NCBI GenBank assembly: GCA_032622095.1
Contig: CP136063.1
Coordinates: 215,965,982 to 216,029,981 of the forward strand
Source: Siphonodentalium dalli
Lineage: Eukaryota; Mollusca; Scaphopoda; Gadilida; Siphonodentaliidae
Length of the DNA stretch: 64,000 nucleotides
Direction of reading: 5' to 3'
Shown here: piece by piece, positions 56,792 to 64,000 of the stretch
Position numbering within the stretch: position 1 is the first letter of the stretch
Layout of the letters: the number at the start of each line of letters is the position of its first letter
Program-made: the position numbers and the translations under genes
Notes under the pieces: generated by a model
Told to the model about the DNA's origin: nothing
Database searches by the model: none
What the model saw: only the letters and a program-made list of their open reading frames with translations

Positions 56792-57655
56792 TTGGGTGCC
56801 ACATTATTGATTTTTATAAATCGATAATCAGTCCTCAATAATCTACTAATCGAACCTAATGTTAATAACGTCTGGAAGTATTCTGTAATATGGCCTATTG
56901 TATGGGTGCGGGTCAACTGCTGTCGCTGGTTGTTTCAGGCATCAGCTGATGTAATTGTGTAACGGATGAAAAGTGTGTCATAAACCACTGGTACTAGTAG
57001 TGACTAATGAGCATAATGTATTCAATACCAACACAGTTCTCAGTGAGGTCATGGAAATAATATTTGTGAGTTCACAAGAACGAACGTAGCGATTAATTTC
57101 AGTGTTATGAATAGCCAGACTGCATATGCAAACAATATGAAAGTAGCAATGCACGACTGACCACCGATGGTTCCCCAAAAAAGGAATCTAATGTCAAGGA
57201 AACTAAGTTTCAGCATACTTCAAGAGCGTGGATAACAATCACAAAGGTGGGTCCCAGAACAAGTTTAATATTTGATAATAGTGAATTTCATTTACCATCA
57301 CCACACCAATTTCAGGACGAATGCATTCAGCAACGAGGTCACCATACATGCAAGCACAAAGCTGCAATGCCGCCAATTTGTAGAATATACAACGAAGAGT
57401 AACCAAGTTGAATTAATATCAAATGAGCTGCCGACTGTTTGCAACTGTTTGTCAGAATCTCTTTGATACACGTTCAAAGGTTGTTAACCCCTCGGTTGTA
57501 GATTAAACTTAGTAAAACAATTTTAACAAACATGATATTCAATTATACCCAGCATTTCCAACATCCGAAATAACAAGATTAATCAATGACGGAAATGGTA
57601 ATCGATTATCAGCTATATCAATGGTTCATCGATTATTCGATTAATTATGGCACCC
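56792..57655. other. Unassigned sequence
   Basis: No supported feature. A minus-strand stretch at about 57290-57372 could be read as a small exon (YGDLVAECIRPEIGVVM) between GCAG and GTAAAT, but it matches nothing known to me. Confidence 0.4.
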
Positions 57656-57659
57656 ATAA

Positions 57660-57925
57660 AAATTTGATAGCTCCCATCTAACATGCCTGTAAATTTTCAA
57701 AATGGATTCAAATTTGAAATCAAAGATGGCTGCTGGAGGCCATTTTTTTTTTTAATTTAAGAAATGAAAGTGTCGATTACATCAGCCTCAGGGCTTATAT
57801 TTCGGCGAGAATCCAAATCTAGATTCTCGTAAATATTCTAGCAAATTACCCTGGATTCTCGTGAAAAAGTATGTATGGATTCTCGCAAAATCGGACGAGA
57901 TATATGCCCTGGACAAGGTAGCTCA
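57660..57925. repeat. W and Y fragments with a small CAGGGC palindrome inserted
   Basis: GATAGCTCCCATCTAACATG and AAAGATGGCTGCTGG are W-like. AAAGTGTCGATTACA and AGCTCAACTTGGG are the two sides of an element Y end. Between them 57787-57911 runs from CAGGGCTTATAT to ATATATGCCCTG with GAGAATCC repeats, a hAT-like MITE by its ends. Confidence 0.5.
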
Positions 57926-58084
57926 ACTTGGGAAGGAGTTTAATTTTTGCTGAACAATGAATAGAATGATAAAAAAGAAGGAAAGCCAAATTAAAGTTAG
58001 TTAAAGGTCATGTATAAAAGTTGTATTATGTATTCAAACTTTTCACCCATATTTTATAACTAATTTCGGAAATACTGGTAATTG

Positions 58085-58315
58085 ATGGCTCCAATTTAGA
58101 GGAACCCCCGAAGATCCACATTAAGTTTGGCAATGATCGGATGAGGAGTGTGGCCTGTTGTGCGTGCCAAAGGATTTAGTCATGCCAAGAGTAAAATCCA
58201 AAATGGCCAGTGGCAGCCATGTTTTTCCTAAGAATTTTGGGAAAAAAATTGATGGCTCCCCATCTGGAAGTCAAAATGAAGATCCATACAAAGTTTGGTG
58301 ATGACCGGAGGAGGG
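58085..58315. repeat. Dispersed repeat W fragment
   Basis: TGATGGCTCCAATTTAGAGG, CCGAAGATCCACATTAAG, CAAAGGATTTAGTCATGCC and TGGCAGCCATG modules. Confidence 0.6.
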
Positions 58316-58727
58316 TGGTCTGGACATTTCAAAAATATACATGAACCAGCCCTTGAAATTTTTCTTCTACGGCATTGCCTTTTGCCACAGCTAATTTTGA
58401 GGGATGGAATACAAACCTCCTTATTCTTTGTGTCTTTATTACTGATGATGTTCTGGAAAAAAAATTTGAAAAAAATGCTTCACTATAACACAAAGTTAAA
58501 AACACATACATCTATTCTGAGAAATAGTTCACTTCTAACTCTCTCCCACATCATACAATTCCTTGTCAGACAAGGCAGCAGGATAATTTGCAATACAGTT
58601 GTTTCCATCACATCCAACATAACACGTCATAATAGAGTTACTGTAATATCGTTTGGCGGATATCACTTTGTCTACTTGGAGTGCCAAGGACTATTTTTCC
58701 CCCCAAAAAAAGGTGCGTGAACCAGTG

Positions 58728-58985
58728 AAGGAACCAGCGATTTTTTGGGGACACCTGTTTTCGGGCAATGATATGCCTCAGGCATATCCTGAAGACCTGA
58801 GGCAGGGGGGGGATTTCGGAAGGAGCTGTCCCCCTGCTGATGGTAGGGGCTCCAGGGGCTCTTCCCCTGGAAAAATTTTGACAATCAATTGCATTGAGAG
58901 CTAATCTAGGGCTCTCCGAGTCAGTATTTTGAATTTTACTGAGGTCAATCCGATAAAGTTTCTAAATAACCAGGTTGATTTGATC
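58728..58985 (+). repeat. Dispersed repeat P, copy 1
   Basis: GATTTTTTGGGGACACCTG, GGGCAATGATATGCC, CTTCCCCTGGAAAAATTTTG and GAGCTAATCTAGGGCTCT are shared in the same order with 62000-62250, including a short dyad AGGCATATCCTGAAG. Short open frames across it are not conserved between copies. Confidence 0.65.
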
Positions 58986-59059
58986 AAATCGTCACTGTTC
59001 CTGTACTGTATTGTGTAATTTCACTTGAACTGATTTAAATACTGAAGTCTGAATGATAA

Positions 59060-59144
59060 GGCCTAAAAAAATAATACCTTTGTTTCCGCTAACGAGCTAA
59101 AAAAAATTAGGGTAGGTAGGTAGGCTTAACTTTTTTTTTCTTCA
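59060..59144. mobile_element. GGCC-terminus element H7, left end only
   Basis: GGCCTAAAAAAATAATACC then TTTGTTTCCGCTAACGAGC, close to the H3 terminus, preceded by TAA. The right end was not found; H6 begins 85 bp later. Confidence 0.55.
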
Positions 59145-59847
59145 GGCCAACATTAAAAAGAGGTTTGTTTGTCCACTCCCGACCGACTCATTTTTACACC
59201 CCCCGACCGAAATATTTTTATTGCACTTCCCTAAAATTGTTTTTGTTTTTTTGTTTGTCAAAATCGGCTGACCCCAATCGGAACCCTCGGTACTTTCCGT
59301 CGATTCCTCGGAATGTAAATCGGAATCCTCGGTACAACCCGTTTCCTCTTAGCGGCAATCCTTTGCCGTCCGGAACATATTACTCCGTACTTTTTCTACA
59401 TCCGGTACCGGCTCGTCGGAACTACTCCGTGTGCATAATCGAGTCGTTTACGTTACGGAATCGGCCCAAAATGAGCCAAATGATTCCGGCTGTCAAGGTC
59501 GTCTGCGACCGCAGAAAAGGTTCCCAAAATAGACAATGCGTCTGAAATCGGAGACAACATAGCCGCTCTTGAATAAGAGAAAGTTTCTCAGAAACTTGTG
59601 ACACTTTGTGTGTCGGTAATAAAAAGAACATTATGTTCTAAGACTAAACAGCCATAGTCCAACAAATTAGACTCTTCGTGTTAAGATATATTTTAATATT
59701 TGGACATTTACAATTATCTTAACCCTGAAGGATTAAGACGTCCATAAACGTCCAAATATTAAAATTCCTCTCAGTCCAAAAGTCTAATTTGTTGGACTAA
59801 AACAGCCCGTGCAAACTTGCGTTTTAGTTCAAAATATAATCATTATC

Positions 59848-60165
59848 ATGGGACATTTATTGAACGAAGTGTCCAGCGATGCGGAATGTGAGCCTTCCAG
59901 TCACGGTGTGGAATTGAGTTGAAGTTTCAGGGACCTAGATATCTTTACTTCTGAGTGTAAAGAACCCATTCAGATTGCTTTGGACTTAGAAAAAACACTC
60001 AAATTTGTGAAATTTACATTGACTGAGAGAGTGCCTGAAAGTGAAACAGCACAAAACAGGAAGGATCAGCGCACTAATGCTTTCGATATGCTTTTGGGAA
60101 CATCAAAAGAAAAGGTTCTGCCCAAGTTTCTTCCAAAGGAAAACATGAATCTTAATGATAAATAT
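59848..60165 (+). pseudogene. Unidentified protein remnant in H6, N-terminal part
   Basis: Starts ATG at 59848, giving MGHLLNEVSSDAECEPSSHG. One in-frame TGA lies at 59920-59922, then the same frame stays open: DLDIFTSECKEPIQIALDLE, KFVKFTLTERVPESETA, NRKDQRTNAFDMLLGTSKEK and FLPKENMNLNDK. An acidic N-terminus followed by a charged domain looks like real protein. After about 60165 the frame becomes AT-rich low complexity, perhaps intron. Function unknown; not a transposase I recognise. Confidence 0.5.
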
Positions 60166-60599
60166 ATTATTATTAAAATTAATAAATTAAAAATGATTAA
60201 AACAATTATTGAGTTAAATTGTACTATTATTACTCACAACCTTTCTTTGAGAATATGTCACAAATATGCCATGGGGTGTCCACTTTATATTCCTCCCCCA
60301 CCCTGTCCCAACCAATCCCACCGCGACGCCTACCCAGTTCTTGTTCAATTCTGGCTTGTATATAGCTTGAATTGAGAATATTTTGAAGGTTTCACGGCTG
60401 CAGCAGGCATGCTCCAACGCTGGTGACTGGAGACGACCATGTGTTCAATGAATAAAATCTGAGAGACACTATCAGGCCACCCCACACGCCTAAATGTAAC
60501 TGCCCCTATCTTCTGACTAAAAATCCGGGATACATGCATCGATCATGCCATGTGTGCCCCGACCCTTGATATACATGTCAATTGAACAACAATCTTGGG

Positions 60600-60789
60600 G
60601 AGCTCATGTTGAATTTGCGTTTTATTCTTCGCAAGATAGTCTGGACATCTGCTGCCACTGTTGTGGGCATAACTGCACAAGGGACCCTGACATATTCAAG
60701 AGATATATACAAGGTGGTGCTGCCAGTGTGCAAGAAATGTGCAGAAATTCACAAGGAGATCCCAAGGAGGAGTCCAAGATAAAGTCCTA
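60600..60789 (+). pseudogene. Unidentified C-terminal fragment in H6 (YK-V-P-C-C motif)
   Basis: The frame LNLRFILRKIVWTS...SRDIYKVVLPVCKKCAEIHK ending IPRRSPR and TAA shares its pattern RD-x-YK-x-V-x-P-[VI]-C-x2-C with the fragment at 61887-62010. An overlapping frame reads cysteine-rich DICCHCCGHNC; only one can be real. May be the 3' exon of the remnant at 59848. Confidence 0.4.
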
Positions 60790-60943
60790 ATGACAAGTTT
60801 CAGCAACATAACTAGTCAAATAAAGCATGCCGAATCATGATATTTGTGATATGTTTTATTATATGGGAAAATTATAACATGGTGTAAATATCAGGTCTAA
60901 TGAAAAAAATAATAAAAATATTTACCTACCTACCGCTATTCTC

Positions 60944-61265
60944 AAAGTAATTGACCAGAAAAACGGGGTGATACCCCGGTCATGACCGCGGTGATACCGG
61001 TAATAAATGGTAGCGGCATCGAGACGGTCATGGCGGTGGAGTTACGGTATTGGGCGATAATGATACCGCGGTCTTTTAGCGGGCACCGCATTAATTTTGT
61101 TGAATACCGCAGTGATTTTCATGGAACTCTTGGAGGGGAGGTATTTACTCACACATACTTGTTCGCGTTAACAAGCGGTATCAGTACCGCGGTATTGGAG
61201 GATACCGCGGTATAGTACCGCCATATTAACGGGGTGACACCACGTTATTGGTGGTCAATTACTTT
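60944..61265. mobile_element. CCGCGG-rich foldback nested in H6
   Basis: AAAGTAATTGACCA and TGGTCAATTACTTT bound 322 bp of GATACCGCGGT and inverted ACCGCGGTA blocks. The flanking host sequence TACCGCTAT/ATAGCGGTA is continuous with the H6 end. Confidence 0.65.
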
Positions 61266-61478
61266 AAGTATAGCGGTACCTACCCACTTCCAAAATCTAG
61301 GGTCGGGAGTGGACAAACACAAATATTTTTAATAGTGGCCTCAGTATCTTTAAAAATAACTGTATAATACTTGAGTATAACCCAAACTATGCACTTCTTA
61401 GCCCCAATCAGGTGAACCCAGATGACAGAGGAACTAGAAACTCCAATTCAATCATACATATGCTTTAATATTTACATA

Positions 61479-61835
61479 CCCCGCTGGACAAAACAAGTGT
61501 CCATTGGCATCGGCCGCGGTGTCAGAGTTTGTAACTGCAGTTGAGCACCGCGGCCGAACGGCAAGTACACCGTGGCCCAACAGCAACTACACTGCGGCCG
61601 AAAGGCAACTACACCGCAGCCGAACGGCATGTACACCGTGGTTAGATTTCTGGTTTGTATCATCTTTTTTCAGTTTAATGAACGTACACTGTGGCAACTA
61701 CACCATGGCCGAACGGCAAGTACACCGCGGCCCAACTGTAGTTAGCCGGTGGAGCCGCGGTGTAGTTGCATTTCAGCCGCGGTGGCAACGCTAACTGCAC
61801 CGCGGTTAGGTGGACACTTGTTTTGTCAAGCAGGG
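61479..61835. mobile_element. TA-flanked GC-rich foldback element
   Basis: CCCCGCTGGACAAAACAAGT..GTCCA at the left and TGGACACTTGTTTTGTCAAG..CAGGG at the right; TA on both sides. The interior is repeats of GCGGCCGAACGGCAA and CTACACCGCGG. 357 bp, non-coding despite open frames that follow the GC-rich repeat. Confidence 0.75.
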
Positions 61836-61886
61836 TATATACTAGTCTACATACTAAGATAGTCTTTGATAATCCTAATATTTCCT

Positions 61887-62010
61887 ATATGGTCTGGCGA
61901 CAACTGGAGTCAGTCCAGCACCACTACACTGTTCACATATTGGAGTGACCGTCTTGTACCGATCTCTTAAGGATGGCTTCACAACACCACCTTCTCCGCA
62001 TTCAGTGAAG
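61887..62010 (-). pseudogene. Unidentified C-terminal fragment with CxxC motif
   Basis: Minus strand, ECGEGGVVKPSLRDRYKTV then TPICEQCSGAGLTPVVARPY, ending RKY and TAA at about 61887. The upstream side runs into repeat P. Protein-like; shares the RD-x-YK-x-V pattern with 60600-60789. Could be a terminal exon or a transposon remnant. Confidence 0.4.
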
Positions 62011-62250
62011 GATCTAGGTATTTTTTGGGGACACCTGTTTTTGGGCAATGATATGCCGAAGGCATAACCTGAAGGCCTGATCGGAGGAATGTTTGGGAAG
62101 GGTGACCCCCTTATGATGGTGGGGGTTCTTCCCCTGGAAAAATTTTGAAAATCCATTGCATTTAGAGCTAATCTAAGGCTCTTTGAGTTAGTATTTTGAA
62201 TTTTACAGAGAGGTCAATTTTATCAAGTTTCTCAAGCATAACTTTGGAAC
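62000..62250 (+). repeat. Dispersed repeat P, copy 2
   Basis: Same order of blocks as 58728-58985, same orientation, about 3.28 kb further on. Diverged by many substitutions and small indels. Confidence 0.65.
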
Positions 62251-64000
62251 TTTTTATATATGTATGGATTGGAAATGCTTATAAGTTATTGTCAGATATC
62301 TTTTGGTTCTATGGATTATGCTTATCGGAAGCCTTATCCTGCTTGAAATTAGACTTGCCATCATCACTCTAATTCATAAATAGGCTATTTTATAAAATTC
62401 AAGTGAGACACATACCGAACATAATATACTACATGTACATGTAATAGTAATACAGAAATCCTACATGTACATGTATAGTCCAGTGCATTTATGGTTTTAC
62501 CCAGAACTAATTGCAACAGAATTTTTTTTTGCTGGAATTGGTACATATACCCTCCATAAACAACATACTAAAAATCGGCAAAAATCGGAAAAAGGGAAAT
62601 TAGTGAATTTCGTGAAAAAAAATTGAGAAAATTTGGTCAAATCATCAATTTATGGGTTTTCATGAATGTATATAAAAAATTCAAATTTACAAGTCCTACA
62701 AATATCATGCCTATTTTGTCGACCACATTTTCCTGAATCCAGAACTGGAAACCATTCCCAGATTCCTTAAGTATTTTTCGAGTTGTGTGCCTTCAAAAAC
62801 GCGAGTTTACCTGATTTCGGAGCCTTAATTTCGCAGAATGAGCCAAATGCCGTATTATATGGTTAATTATAACTAGAGCAAAATTAATTACTTTTACACT
62901 GTTTTAGTAATTTCCTCACTAGATAAAACACAAAATATGATTAATATATGCATCTATGAATAAGGAAAATAAAATATTCTCAAACAAAATGTGTGTTCCA
63001 TTGTATTGACTTAGCCAAATTTGCCTTGACACAGAACTCGTGTGATGAAATGCCATATTTGAGGTCATGTAACTCAATAAATTAATATCCATATGCTCTG
63101 CTTTTCTCATAACATTTTGAGAATACTAGATTGAACAAATTGTGAAGGAATTTCCAAATACATTGGTGAAGAAAATAAAATTATGGTCCTATGAACTCTT
63201 AGTCTAGCCTCTTTTTCCGAAAATGCTATTGTGGGACGTTTTTGTCAATTTTAAAAGGATTTTAGGCATATTCAGAAAAATTAATGAAAGTTTATTGTGT
63301 AAGATTATGTGATCTGTCCTCTTAAATCATTTTTTTGTTGAGAAAATAGCATTTCAATGGTTATACCAATGAATGTCACTGGATTTCACTCATCATTGTG
63401 GAAACATACTCCAAATTTGAACGGCAGAAAAATGGGGTAGGGGAAAGCATATCAACAAAATCTTAAAAATTATGCATCTTGAAGCAGAAAACTTTATATT
63501 AACAGTTTCTGCTTACATTGTTCTTTCATACATAATTTCATATTTCCTTTGTTTATGTTTATTGACAGAGCTATAATATTTTTTGTCATAATTTGGAAGT
63601 GAAATGTCAAATTGGCTATTTTGAGATTGTTTTATACAACATAACCATACAATTCTAAATCAACGTCCGATCATGTATTAAGCAGTTTTATAATGCAACA
63701 GGAATGTACACAAACTGGAAGAAAACAACATTGTGTCTGAAATGGCTGTAATTTGGCGATAAGATTGCATTTTGTGATTTTTCCTACCCCTATACCAACG
63801 TTAAAATATGGAGTCAGTTTCCTGAAAAATGAAAGAAATCAAGTGAAATACTATGGCATAACCAATGTTAGGCTAATTTTTTATCACTAAATTGTTGTGG
63901 GAGGAAAGTTCAAATAATTTTACACATTAAAACACCCATTGTTTTTTGTTTTTATGGCCCAAAACCTTTTAGATTGGACAAAAATGCCTCAAACTGGCAT
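62251..64000. other. AT-rich sequence, nothing recognised
   Basis: ACATGTACATGTA dyads at 62430-62480. Otherwise no repeat family, exon or RNA gene I can support on either strand. Confidence 0.5.

Larger units (their letters stand above)
59145..61340 (+). mobile_element. GGCC-terminus element H6 with perfect TCA duplication
   Basis: Left GGCCAACATTAAAAAG..GTTTGTCCACTCCCGACC; right GGTCGGGAGTGGACAAAC..TAATAGTGGCC. TCA at 59142-59144 and 61341-61343. 2196 bp. Holds two coding-like remnants and a nested CCGCGG-rich foldback at 60944-61265. Confidence 0.75.

Noticed and set aside
57290-57372. Minus-strand exon reading YGDLVAECIRPEIGVVM
   Set aside because: Splice-like edges exist, but no neighbouring exon, no homologue known to me, and it does not fit the missing RRM2 N-terminus.
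58295-58904. 141- and 83-codon open frames on the plus strand
   Set aside because: They cross the boundary of repeats W and P; the P copy at 62000 does not conserve them.
61504-61794. 96-codon open frame MASAAVSEFVTAVEHRG
   Set aside because: It follows the GC-rich CCGCGGCCGAACGG repeat inside a foldback element; composition explains the lack of stops.
1-64000. tRNA, rRNA or snRNA genes
   Set aside because: No cloverleaf with A and B boxes or rRNA core sequence was noticed by eye; a covariance-model scan would be decisive.

Overview
The window is animal nuclear DNA, AT-rich and crowded with repeats. It holds one recognisable host gene: the small subunit of class Ia ribonucleotide reductase (RRM2/R2), on the minus strand, with five exons between 33587 and 50782. 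Joined with canonical GT/AG splice sites, the exons give 334 residues, colinear with the last 334 residues of mammalian R2. All six di-iron ligands, the radical tyrosine and the C-terminal FTLDADF tail are present. The N-terminal exon(s), about 55 residues, were not found. The intron structure, the protein and the repeat types fit a marine lophotrochozoan, probably a mollusc; that assignment is inference.

Layout. 1-13 kb: no gene found; dense foldback elements (TTAA-flanked piggyBac-like palindromes, TA-flanked CAGTAATG palindromic MITEs and a 430-470 bp foldback family), often nested. 13.1-23.6 kb: a giant minisatellite with a 20-22 bp unit, including a higher-order period of 284 bp, partly duplicated in tandem together with a unique flank. 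23.8-30 kb: elements made of 150-165 bp internal tandem units that carry GCCATCTTGG motifs. 30.2-31 kb: a 35 bp minisatellite inside a TTAA-flanked element. 33.6-50.8 kb: RRM2, with introns built almost wholly from transposons. 51-64 kb: hAT-like and Harbinger-like elements, some holding broken coding sequence, then AT-rich DNA without recognised features.

The main organising observation is a set of at least six elements that begin and end GGCC...GGCC. Their termini are A-rich followed by a TTTGTTTC-like block, and they are flanked by 3-bp duplications of TNA type (PIF/Harbinger-like by inference). They range from 0.9 to 8.8 kb, and two carry unidentified coding-like remnants. One, at 34021-42774, fills nearly all of the last RRM2 intron and itself contains a CR1-type LINE tail, a 0.93 kb foldback element, MITEs and a second GGCC element. 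Another, in the first visible RRM2 intron, sits inside a TTAA-type element and is itself split by a hAT-like element with a perfect 8-bp duplication, a three-level nest.

No bacterial operons, CRISPR arrays, rRNA or tRNA genes were seen. All alignments were made by eye; copy identities and family names need database searches.
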